This document shows, one piece after another, positions 53,931-64,000 of a stretch of DNA of 64,000 bases (its first letter is position 1; each line of letters begins with the position of its first letter). Made by a program: the position numbers and the translations under genes. The stretch is taken from positions 55,962,501 through 56,026,500 of the forward strand of contig NC_069361.1 of the NCBI RefSeq assembly GCF_021730395.1. The letters are read 5' to 3'. Below the pieces are notes generated by a model, which was not told where the DNA came from, made no database searches, and saw only the letters and a program-made list of their open reading frames with translations. Source of the DNA: Mercenaria mercenaria (Eukaryota > Mollusca > Bivalvia > Venerida > Veneridae).

Positions 53931-54115
53931 GTCCAACACCGACAAAAGCATGGGAAAATCCTGTCTGGCATGAAAAAACAACAACAACAAACAGCTACAA
54001 TGTATATGTTAACGGTTACCAAAGTGCGATGCCGATGTTTATTGTCCCCAGGTATTGTCGCCTAAATAAATGGCGTGTTATTTATAAGAAAAGAAGGGAC
54101 TTTTCGTAATATTAT

Positions 54116-54352
54116 CTGTAAAAGATCCTTTGGAAGCACAGAATGCAACCAAGCAAAAGTAATAGCAGACTCGGTTTGACTGAGTCTGTTCATGATAGGT
54201 CATGGAATGTGCAACACCTCTCACGCTTAAGTGGAATTCTGTTACATAGATATTGAATGGACTCCATGATCCCAAAGGACCAGAAAATATAACAACACTG
54301 AATCCAAGTGCAGGGTGACTTTTTATGGCCACCTCACGGAACTTGAAGATTG
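54116..54352 (+). repeat. Dispersed repeat, copy 3 of 3
   Basis: Same family and orientation as 17016-17250, inverted with respect to 25545-25754. Contains GAATGCAACCAAGCAAAAGT and AGGACCAGAAAATATAACAA. Confidence 0.7.
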
Positions 54353-54359
54353 CTGCTGC

Positions 54360-55019
54360 TGTGCACTTTTAAAAGTTGACTGGCACGTCACTTCAGTCAC
54401 AAACTATATTAAAAGTAGGGAAACAAATTAAGTTTTTTTTTTTTTTCAGATTAATACAACATTTATATATAATAATAACTTGAATTTTGTTTATAAAAAC
54501 ATATTACTTTTGTAATAAAAAAGTGAACTTAAAATAACAAATGAAATTTTTGTAACAAATCATAATTTCAACGCATGTCGAAAATTCTATGTATCTCTTA
54601 TTTCAAAAGAATAGTTTTAACAAACAAACAGGAAGTTGTATATTTATTTATTTTTTTTTTTTTGAAATGTAGTAAGAATTTCGCTAAATAGTATGTTTTT
54701 ACATAAAAGAATACACTTTGTAATAGATATGATTTCAGATAGGTCTAACATATGTTCATTGTGTAAAACATATGTGCTATGATTTAGATATGACATTATG
54801 AACGTAATATAAACTCACAGAAGTACTTTCTTAATCTTGAAGAATATTTAGCTTAACATTACAATTTATAAGAACATCATGAAGAAAAATGAATTCGACA
54901 ATGTATATTTAAGACATCTCTGAGTTTAATTTTTTATTGAAATACGCTGACTTTGAGTAAAATATGTGTAAAAAGAACTTTCCGGAAATTCAACAAAATC
55001 GAATAATGTCATTATATCA

Positions 55020-55050
<31 letters not shown>

Positions 55051-56875
55051 TTTTTCCAATTATATCAAAATTTTCACTTCATTTCCGTTTAGAATCTAGT
55101 TTTTTTTTTTTTCATTTCTATTCATTTACCTTTAATTCAACAAAATGAGTGGGGATTTTGTCGGCCTTGGTCAAATTGAGCGGGGGTGGGGGTATTTTCG
55201 TGGTTGGGTGAAGGAGTTGTCTACAGTCGATATATGGCTTGCATAAATTCACAACTTTGGTTCACAGGTTTTGTAGTTACAATCCGGATTCACTCAACTC
55301 GGTACCGGGCTTCATCATGGAGGCATTGTTCAACTTTTACATTTGGCAAAAGATGACCAGAAATATACTGTTGCCGCTACAAAAAAAAAATATTCCTTCC
55401 TTTATGAAAAGGCGTTACTTATGCGCGCATAATTATGTTCAGTATAATTTGAATAATTTCTGTATGGAATTTTTATTGAGTATATTGTGAAAATAGAGCG
55501 GTGGCTGTAAGGCCAGGCTTAAAATCTAAGGGAGAGAACGCAAACAAAACAGGCACAACATAATGTTATTAGTGATCTTCCATCGTTATAATAGGGTTCG
55601 AATACCAAAAGTATAAGTACCGCACAGTTTTATGGCGTATAAGTATCAAACAATCATTAAACGAAATATACACGACGTTAGATCAATATACGGCTTGTTG
55701 GCTCAAGAAACTGGATCATTTAATGGTGATACTTTTATAGTCCATCCTTATATATGTATATTTATTTCGAATTACATACTTCGTGTAAGTTAGTTTTTCT
55801 CCGGTATCCGTAATGTATTGTTTTGTCCTTATTTTCGTTTACAGGGCAGTATGTTTAATATCAATACTGAAATTATATCCGTGCAACTTGATATATAAAA
55901 TTAATTGTACTAGTTGTACTGTAGACGCAACATCATATTTTAAGACGTTAGGATATTGATTCATGATTACGTCAATACGTGTGCTTATTTTCTATAAATA
56001 ATGACATATTTCAGTTTGTGAAAAAGTTGGAACTAAATCAGCTAACTTGAACTGTCCTCGTTTAAATTTATTTAAAAACAGTTTTGGAATTGAAAATTGT
56101 ACAGGTTATGGGGGAGGGGAAGGGGCCAAAAAAATGTTACTGATAGGAAACTTTGTTACTGTTGGATTGGTAGAAAATGTATATAGGGAAACTGGCGCGT
56201 AAGAATCAATGAGACATACTCAGACTGGATAAAATTGTTTACAAAATAATGTGTGTCAAAATTAGGCAATACCGCGTTTTGTATGAAATTGGGAATATGC
56301 TGAATGCATGACGTGTCATTTGGCATTTGGCCTCTACAAGTCATTGAAAATGAGTAGGTGATGACATTGTAAAAGAAAATGGGTCGGTTAAGTCTATATA
56401 AAATTAGTATTCTTTTTAGGGGGAGGTGGGGGGAAGGTGTCTGATATGTTTCTTATTTAAAAACAAATCTCATTTTCAGTGTTATCATCCAATTTGGGGG
56501 TATGTGACAGTCATTTCTTATGATAAAAGCCTATGGAAAATGCAGTAGCAATGTCTTACCATATGAAATTAACTTCATGTTATTCCTTTGTTTGTTTTAT
56601 TTCAAAACGCCACAATACTGTGTGATTCGTTCATCTTCTTTGTAAACGCTTTTAAACACAAAAATAGTAGCATAAGGGAGGTAACAATCGCAAAACAAAA
56701 TACAATCCCTAATGAGTTGCTTTTCTTGTTAGTTCCGCCCCACTGGCCTACCGTTAATTAAACTTGGTTGGTCCCATGTTGGGTTCATAAAGTACTTTTG
56801 TATAAATATGTACATACAAAGAGTAAGATTTAGGTAAGATTCAGGCGTACACGGAATCTTTATCAGTTCTGGTCA
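54360..56875. other. Intergenic AT-rich DNA, no gene seen
   Basis: Contains a run of about 24 cytosines at 55021-55044 flanked by thymine runs, and short G-rich patches at 55178-55192, 56108-56123 and 56418-56438. No coding exon or known repeat recognised on either strand. Confidence 0.5.
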
Positions 56876-56879
56876 GGAG

Positions 56880-57240
56880 TGCGTGCCACAACATAAAGGA
56901 ATTCTTCGGGGGGGAAATAATACACGAATCTATCTCTGTTTGAATATCTGGCTTGAGGGTAACTGTTTAGGCGGTAACGAAGCTTTGCCGAGTTACCGCA
57001 AAACAGTTACCCGAGTGCTAGATATTTCAATCCACACCTTCAGCTAGTGATGGATTCTTTTTCTCGCATACCGTATTCTTCAAATATTAGAGCGACTGCT
57101 TTTCTTTTAAGCACTGTATTATTGTAGTAGCGTATGATTTTACGCATTCATTCATAAACAACAGCACATTAGTCATCTTAAACCCCTGGTTGAAGAACAT
57201 TTTTTAGCACCGGCAAAAGTACGGGAAAATTCTGTCTTAA
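56880..57240. repeat. Dispersed CCGAGAGCC repeat, copy 3
   Basis: TTACCGCAAAACAGTTACCC, GATATTTCAATCCACACC, TGGATTCTTTTTCTCGCATA and GCACTGTATTATTGTAGTAG match the two copies at 53285-53930 in the same order. Confidence 0.75.
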
Positions 57241-57805
57241 GTGTCAAGTAAAAACATCTTTTGCCAGGTTGATTCTGAAACAGCCTGTTTGGACTAAGCA
57301 ATGGCGACAGACCATTCCAAACTTTACAAGAAAAATGGTATAACAACTTCTCTATAATATATCCAATGCCCTGTTAGGGATTAACCGACCTATGTCTCAA
57401 ATCTACATCTTATGTAAACATGTTATATTTATAGGTAACTGGTTATTAGCGTTGTATCGAAAAATATGCACGAGTTCTGTAGACTTTAGGAGTGCAATAT
57501 TATTCGTGCATATTTCTCGAGTCGATGCAAATTTAATAATCGTTTTATTACAAACGTATTTACACCTATTATTAATATTATATATAGAAATAATATCAAT
57601 ATGTGTTTGACTTTGTTCAACAGCCACAATGAAACTGACAATACTGACGCAAACAGAACTAAAAGAAATCAACTCAACGACACACATTAGAATGACGTCA
57701 GCACCCGATATGAAAGGTTTTTAGACGTCAGTATGGAAAAATATTAACGTTTCTGGTTCTACGACGAGTATGTTATAAAACTAGAACTGCTTTTGAGAAA
57801 AGCAC

Positions 57806-58135
57806 ATGTCTCCCACAACTGCCTAATCATCTAGATTTGCATTTCTTCTCCATTATGTATCTGAGTCAACCATGCACCAAAACCTGTGTCACTGGCATCT
57901 ATGTTTTCGGTAATTCAAGGGCCATAATTCCGAAGTGCCTGGGCCGATTTGGCTAGTTATCGAACTTGGCCGAGGACTTACTGGCAAAAACATTTTGTTC
58001 AGGTTTGGTGAAGATCGGATGAGAACTGTTCGACTTAAAGCGCGGACAAGATTTGTGACAGCCAGACAGACAGACACACACACACACAGAGGAGTAAATC
58101 AACATGTCTCCCACCGCAGCAGCGGTGTGGGAGAC
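57806..58135. mobile_element. Short element with GTCTCCCAC terminal inverted repeats, 330 bp
   Basis: Left end ATGTCTCCCACA and right end GTGTGGGAGAC are inverted copies. The inner body (GGCCATAATTCCGAAGTGCC, TTTGGTGAAGATCGGATGAG) ends in a CA microsatellite, then a second GTCTCCCACCGC that pairs with GCGGTGTGGGAGAC as a terminal hairpin. No ORF of its own. Confidence 0.65.
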
Positions 58136-58516
58136 CCGAGCAAATTTCCCGCCAAAACACTGATAGAAGTGAGAATAGTACATTAAACCATCCATGGGGT
58201 TATTTCGGTTGCTCCAGATAAAATCTAAAAAAAATATGGAAATTGAAAAGTAACGAGATAAATTACACAATATTTGTAGATCAAAGAAAAGAGGTAAACA
58301 AATACTCTGTTTTTGTTTAGTGTTGTTTTCCGCTACACATAACAAGGCAGTATCGAAATACATTTAAAATACCTTTATCGAAAATGGAATCGCCCGCTCA
58401 GGCGTAGCATAGTTTTGACAGTTTAGTGTAGTGTATTGAAGGATATACATGTATGTGAAAGGTATTTCGCGTATACGTTGGGATTTATGACTGAAAATGT
58501 ATGAAATCGGATAGAA

Positions 58517-58563
58517 ATGTCGAATATTCGTGTAGCCTTGAGGGTGCGTCCTTTAAATGGAAA
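58517..58563 (+). CDS. Kinesin exon 1
   Basis: ATG at 58517 (A at -3 position from GAAATG), 15 codons plus two bases, donor AA|GTAAGT. Encodes M-S-N-I-R-V-A-L-R-V-R-P-L-N-G. Confidence 0.82.
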
Positions 58564-60075
58564 GTAAGTTTTAATTACAATTGTTGGGCACGATTTATTC
58601 CCACATAAGTCTTTACGCGTTCGCTATGTTGTTGTATGTTTGACTATACAAGTGGCTTCTTCCGGTGGATGATTTTTATGAAATACGAAGTTATGTTAAT
58701 GTTGTAAAATAAATTACAGAGCAGAAAGTAGTGTAATGTGCACAAAAACGCGTCTACAACAATGCATATTATAACCAAAGAAGTTTAGAATACATTTATT
58801 TTTATAGCTCTTTATTATAACAGATTATAAAAAGAATCATACATATAATTATTTGCAGTATTTATCTTTACCCATTCAGAATGCAAATCTTCCAACAGTC
58901 ATCATTTTTTAACCATTAAATGAGCCATGCCATGGGAAAACCAACATAGTGGGTGTGCGACCAGCATGGATCCAGACCAGCCTGCGCATCCGCGCAGTCT
59001 GGTCAGGCTCCATGCTGTTCGCTTAAAACCTATTGAATTGAGAAACTGTTAGCGAACAGCATGGATCCTGACCAGACTGCGCGGATGCGCAGGCTGGTCT
59101 GGATCCATGCTGGTCGCACATCCACTATGTTGATTTTCCCATGGCACGGCTCAAATAATGTATTAATATGTAGAATAATTCCATATCTAAGTACTGAAAC
59201 CATTTGACATATAGGTGGTAGACTCGGGATTTACACACCCGCTTTAAAATCTGTCATTCGTGTTTTGATTGTGTGTGATGTTTAAAGAAATTACTTCTTT
59301 TGGAAAATAAAACATTCTAGTACTTGTAATTAACTATTATGTTTTGGCTAACATATTGAAAGACTATGCTTTTTATCTGCAAAGTGTATTTTGTGCACTT
59401 TTTAGCCCCTCCTCCACCCACACCTGCAACCCCAATGTTGAACAGAAAATTCTTGATTTGCCCCAATATAGTCAATGTTAATTTTAAGTCATCTTAATTT
59501 TGATAACCTTATTTAATTTGATTTTGATGAATACAAGTTGTGTCTTAAGCCTAGCTTTTGATTGTGAAAGTAAGACCCTGCAGGGGTATGTTTTGCAAAA
59601 CAGTTCCTTTGAGAACTGCCAGGACCACTGTGCAGACACATTAATGTTGACCAAATTGTCACCAAAACTTAGGACAAAATACATCCCAGTATTGCAGTCC
59701 TTTAAAGAAGAAGTGCCCCTCTGAAGGATGTATGGGAAGAACCACAAGCCTTCCATATAAGGCCCATTTGGAAGGCTTCGGCATGTTCAAGACTGTTCTA
59801 CATCCCAGTGTTTTGAACCCAGAGTGGTGAAAAGCAGATGATCTTTAACCACTAGGCCACCGCCTGATGCTCTCTGGCCCCTACATATATACAGAGGACA
59901 TATTATATTTATGTTAAAAGAAAATCAGCATTTTGTTACTTTTGATTGAAGTAATTAAAATTTTATTATATTATTTTCACTGATTAAAATTGTCACCATT
60001 TTCAGGGAGAAAGATGAAGGCTCAAAAGAAATTGTGAAAGTAAATAATAGCTCTGTGAGAATTGAAAATATCAAG
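58517..60075 (+). CDS. Kinesin motor protein, first two coding exons (gene continues right)
   Basis: Exons 58517-58563 and 60006-60075 join in phase 2 to give MSNIRVALRVRPLNGK-E, then K-D-E-G-S-K-E-I-V-K-V and R-I-E-N-I-K. N-x-R-V-A-x-R-V-R-P-L is the first beta strand of the kinesin motor domain and the short following strands fit kinesin-3-type members such as KIF16/STARD9. The ATP-binding P-loop and the rest of the motor lie outside the window. The role would be ATP-driven movement on microtubules. The class is a guess from about 39 residues; membership of the kinesin superfamily is much firmer. Confidence 0.82.
58921..59153. mobile_element. Palindromic MITE, copy 3 (kinesin intron 1)
   Basis: TGAGCCATGCCATGGGAAAA at the left and TTTTCCCATGGCACGGCTCA inverted at the right. 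233 bp, the most symmetrical of the three copies. No ORF. Confidence 0.9.
59560..59875 (-). mobile_element. tRNA-derived SINE, third type, minus strand
   Basis: On the minus strand the head reads CAGGCGGTGGCCTAGTGGTT with a B-box-like CTCTGGGTTCAAAAC, then a body with GGAAGGCTTGTGGTTCTTCC. It lies in kinesin intron 1. The left edge is approximate. Confidence 0.65.
60006..60075 (+). CDS. Kinesin exon 2
   Basis: Acceptor TTTTCAG, donor AAG|GTAAGT, ends in phase 0. Encodes E-K-D-E-G-S-K-E-I-V-K-V-N-N-S-S-V-R and I-E-N-I-K. Next exon not found before 64000. Confidence 0.8.
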
Positions 60076-60237
60076 GTAAGTAACTCCAGGTAAACCTAGT
60101 AACTCAAATTTAAAGTAACTTTGTTTATAAAATGATACAAAGTTACAATGTCTGGAAAGAGAATGATGGATGGCACTTCAACATTACATTACTATAAAAT
60201 ACAACGTTAAAAATATTTCATGTACAATGCCATTTTA

Positions 60238-60320
60238 TTAGCTCACCTAAGTACACAGTGCTCATAATGTGAGCTTTAACAATATTGTTGGGTGTCTGTC
60301 ATGAGTCCCGTCTTACGCAG
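60238..60320 (+). repeat. Fragment of an AGCTCACCT repeat
   Basis: TTAGCTCACCTAAGTACACA, GTGCTCATAATGTGAGC and 'tgttgggtgtctgtc' form a short terminal piece with AGCTCAC and GTGAGCT inverted. A like motif is at about 225. Confidence 0.45.
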
Positions 60321-61837
60321 TAGGTCGCAAATACAGCCCAGTTAAATAAAGGCTCATATAAATTGAAAATTAAAGAGAAAAAAACATCAGATTCTGAAGA
60401 TTGAATAATTTTTACTGTCCTTGAATTAAAGTTGCAGACTTTCGTCCCTATAATTTAGACGGTAAATATTACTAAATAAGATTTTGTTTCTGTTCAGTGT
60501 ATTTTGAAAAATACAGCATTTTGCAAGTGGAACCAGTGTCTTAAGGTTGAAGTCTTCCTCAACGTCTTTTATTTGATTACTAAGGTTTAAATGTTGGTTA
60601 GGAAAAGTGCAAATTAATACTTCAAGTTACAACTTTAACAGGTAAAAGATATCTTCAGAATTGCAAAAGCTGTAAGATATTTTAAATAGCTTTCTAATGT
60701 CTTGATTGTGATCCGTCATCTGTTGAAAAATTAAATAACTTTAAATGCCCTCTCGCCATTATTATAAAGTTTTGTTTTCACTGAAATTTTATGCCTAGGC
60801 TGTTTTCTTGAAATTATGATTTTAAAGCCTATCAAAAATATGGGTAAATATTGAATGTTGGACTAAAGATAAATTCCCGAGATAGGATTGAAAATTGGTG
60901 TGGGGTTAAGTTCAATAATGTCCCATAAAGTATCATAAAAACAGTTTATCATGAAAAATGTTTGTGGTAGGAAGATAAAGAATTTACAATATGACTGCAG
61001 AGATATTTTTGTTGTACCTGTGCACAAAGGGAGATAATTTTGGGTCCTAAGTTTGAAACCTTGCCCTGTCATGTTGTATGCATTTTACCAAGTGTTCCAT
61101 GACTGCAGTTTTACATACCTTAAAGTTTGCGGGAACAAAAATACTGAATGATAAAAAATTACTTTTTCTGAGTATGATTTTTCGTTCAGTGTGAAGAGAC
61201 TGACACTTTTGACTTTAGGCTGGAAATTCATGAAAATATATACATAAATGTAGTGTAAGTTAGCCTTCTTAAAAACCCATTAAATTTAATGTTTGAAAAG
61301 TCTTGTCATATTTTGCAATATTGTGCGAATATATTTGCATGAAAACTGGGGAAATGTCAATTTTTGCTTATCTTATTGTTGTTTATTGTTTATAGTAGTC
61401 TTGGTATGTCTATGATAAACAAAATGCCTTCCTGGATAAAGGTAATAAAACTGTTTAATAATTATGCTTTATTGGTCCATTTTTATTGCCAAAAAAAAAT
61501 ATAGTAGCAGACACTAGAAAACGCCAATACAAAGACAATTCCATTAACAAAATATTGTTTTCGGAAACATTTTAATAGGTTCTATAAGAAAGCTAGAGAA
61601 TTGTTGTTGTTGTTTTTTTTTCAAATATAATTATAGATCAGAAAAAACTGTATACCAATTAACTCAATCAGAAAAGGAGATATTATTGCAATATTTTATT
61701 TTCATTTAATAGAGAAGGAAAATTTTGGAATTCCTAATACCAGTAAACCTTTTTACTTAAATTGAATAGTAATGTACTGCGCTCTTGAACACCAAACCAT
61801 TTGCGTAATTATTGAATGGTAGAATTCATATAAATGC
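60321..61837. other. Kinesin intron 2, left part, no feature seen
   Basis: AT-rich. I looked for a continuing kinesin exon with a splice acceptor in phase 0 and found none I could support. Confidence 0.45.
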
Positions 61838-62212
61838 ATGAGCAAAGTTTTTTTTCCACTCCTACACATTATAGTGATAGACTATTATAATAAAACCAAA
61901 GGTTGTGAGTTTGGTCCCATTGCAAGGCATTATATTCTGTTTCAGACTGACAATTTGACAGAAGGCTTTGGATTTGAAATCATAAAAAAAAATTCCTCCA
62001 CCACTGATACCGTGTTCACACTAGCAGATCGGTTTTATTTTTATCAGGCACTAATTGGCTATAATTGGTATTTGACATTTAAAACCCATCAAAATATAAT
62101 CTTGTCTGGGTCTACACTAGGCAAAGAAATGTGGTTTAAATATATACATGCAATGTTGGAAGTTAACAAATATTTTGCAATAAGCATAAAAGGTTACAAA
62201 GAAGGAGGCTAA
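61838..62212 (+). other. Unassigned 124-codon open frame in kinesin intron 2
   Basis: ATG-initiated, ends TAA. Composition is protein-like, with alternating hydrophobic strands (F-G-F-E-I-I-K-K, Y-L-T-F-K-T, K-Y-F-A-I-S-I-K-G-Y). It has no known motif I can name. It could be an intronless retrocopy or the last exon of something else. A beta-rich fold is only an impression from the strand pattern. Confidence 0.3.
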
Positions 62213-62504
62213 CAGAAACAAGAGTCATCAATGTTTAAACTTCTGTGTTCATCTAAGAATTTCTGTTCATTCCATCTATAGTCTATTTTGAGCATCAGCA
62301 TGACTCCATATCGCAATTTAATGGGTTTTTTTCATCAACACTCCCAATTACTTTTGCCAGCCATAGCATCAGTTGTTTGATACAAAAGAGAAACACATGG
62401 TATTCTTCCGCCAAAAGGTAAGATCTGTGGATTTGGGATTTTAAAACCAGTTATAACTCACATTTGCATTCACACTTGTAACATAATGTAGTATTACTTT
62501 TTAG

Positions 62505-63659
62505 CTCGACTATTTGAAGAATAGTCTAGCTATTCTACTCACCCTGGCGTCGGCGTCGGCGTCACACCTTGGTTAAGTTTTTGCATGCAAGTACATACAG
62601 CCATCAATTAAAGTCATATAGCTTTGAAACTTATTTTTTCTTTTTCTAAGTCAATTACCAACCTCTCTGGGTCAAGTCCCATAACTCTGGCATGTATTTT
62701 GAGCAAATTATGCCCCCTTTTGGACTTAGAAAATTTTGGTTAAAGTTTTACATGCAAGTTACTATCTCCAAAACTAATGCAGATATTGATTTGAAACTTC
62801 ACTTGTGTCTTCAGGGTTATAAAACTAGTTGATAGCAGCAAGTCCCATAACTCTGACTTTCATTTTGGCCAAATTATGCCCCCTTTTGGACTTAGAAAAT
62901 TCTGGTTAAAGTTTTGCGTGCAAGTACATACAGCTATTTCTAAAAGGCATATAGATTTGAAACTTACTTTTTCTTTTTCTAGATCAATTACCAACCTCAC
63001 TGGGTCAAGACCCATAACTCTGACATGTTTTTTGAGCAAATTATGCCCCCTTTTAGACTTAGAAAATTTTGGTTAAAGTTTTACATGCAAGTTACTATCT
63101 CCAAAACTAATGCAGATATTGATTTGAAACTTCACATGTGTCTTCGGGGTTATAAAACTAGTTGATAGCAGCAAGTCCCATAACTCTGACCTTCATTTTG
63201 GCCAAATTATGCCCCCTTTTGGACTTAGCAAATTTTGGTTAAAGTTTTGCGTGCAAGTACATACAGCTATTTCTAAAAGGCATATAGATTTAAAACTTAT
63301 TTTTTCTTTTTCTAGATCAATTACTAACCTCACTGGATCAAGTCCCATAACTCTGGCATGTATTTTGGGCAAATTATGTCCCCTTTTGGACTTTGAAAAT
63401 TCTGATTAAAGTTTTACATGCAAGTTTCTATCTCCAAAACTAATGCAGATATTGAATTGAAACTTCACATGTGCCTTCGGGGTTATAAAACTAGTTGATA
63501 GCAGCAAGTCCCATAACTGATATATGCATTTTGGTCAAATTATTCCCCCTTTTGAACTTAAAACTCTTTTGATATTTAACCTTTTTTGGTAATATTTTCC
63601 TGCTTCTGGGACAGTATTTCGAATAGTCGAGCTTGGCTGTCTTACGGACAGCTCTTGTT
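62505..63659 (-). mobile_element. Non-autonomous element with hairpin terminus, copy 2
   Basis: Inverted with respect to 4929-6111. Starts TTAGCTCGACTATTTGAAGA, then GGCGTCGGCGTCGGCGTC; ends TTCGAATAGTCGAGCTTGGC, TGTCTTACGGACAGC, TCTTGTT. The inner part is a tandem of about 333 bp ('ccataactctg ... attatgcccccttttggactta' repeats). Sharing both termini but not the core with copy 1 shows that the ends are the mobile unit's constant part. Confidence 0.75.
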
Positions 63660-64000
63660 AATATTATAGTATTAAAACCGCCTCCCGAGTTAGTTTTAAT
63701 GCTATATTACAGAAACCACTTGACCTTTACATAATTCACGTTTTACACCACATATAGTGTAGACGCAAACAAATTTAAAAAATAAACCCAAGTTAATATA
63801 GGATTAAAAGCGTAGTCTGAACACGGTATAAGTGATGCAGTGATGCCAGTTATCAGTAGTGATGCCGATAACATTAGCCAGAAATGGTGCAGAATCCAGT
63901 TCAGTGACCATCAGTTACTGCTGAAAAAAAAAAATTTAACCTGATTTAACAAATATATAAACTCTTGTTGTATTTGTTGCAAAATATAAAGTGATAGGTA

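Noticed and set aside
55021-55044. Run of 24 cytosines as a biological feature
   Set aside because: A homopolymer of uncertain length, likely affected by sequencing; no function inferred.
57953-58363. 136-codon minus-strand frame
   Set aside because: It spans a GTCTCCCAC repeat element and its CA microsatellite (poly C-V), with no family motif.

Overview
The window is eukaryotic, AT-rich, intron-dense and full of short repeats. The tRNA-derived SINEs (one ending in a tail like acgtTAAACCCGACAAAA), the hairpin-ended non-autonomous elements, an EGF/sushi (CCP) gene and a nicotinic-receptor-like gene without vicinal cysteines together suggest a bivalve mollusc, probably a clam. That is inference from repeat style and gene families. 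No species was identified by search, and no bacterial, CRISPR or viral element was recognised.

Region 1 (about 859-22254, minus strand) is one large gene running off the left edge. It encodes a type II membrane protein: a cytoplasmic N-terminus and single transmembrane helix (exon 1), a sushi/CCP exon (exon 2), then 25 EGF-type exons, almost all exactly 111 bp and phase 1-1. From exon 9 onward the EGF exons recur as a three-exon cassette (types b-c-a) present six times plus the first exon of a seventh, with introns duplicated too. Within it are one decayed EGF exon, one EGF domain lacking a cysteine, and a CCP exon whose length is not a multiple of three.

Region 2 (22255-29870) has no gene I can support. 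It holds a 408-bp satellite array (25755-27980), a CAGTT-rich minisatellite and several inverted repeats.

Region 3 (29870-53260) is a duplicated nicotinic acetylcholine receptor-like locus on the plus strand. Copy 1 (exons at 31510, 34266, 35024 and 37000; 408 aa) looks intact and carries a 38-bp minisatellite studded with E-boxes upstream. Copy 2 (from about 40610) is a host pseudogene: exon 1 is cut by a palindromic MITE, exons 2 and 3 are not found, and the last exon carries an in-frame stop and breaks off in M1-M2. A mariner transposon lies in its 5' flank. A separate two-coding-exon gene (47278-49892, 416 aa, unknown function, with an E2F/CRE/CCAAT-type promoter) lies between the last-exon remnant and DNA resembling the receptor 3' UTR.

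Region 4 (53260-64000) is repeat-rich intergenic DNA followed by the first two coding exons of a kinesin motor gene on the plus strand (58517 and 60006), which continues beyond the right edge. Its second intron contains an unassigned 124-codon ORF and another hairpin-ended element.
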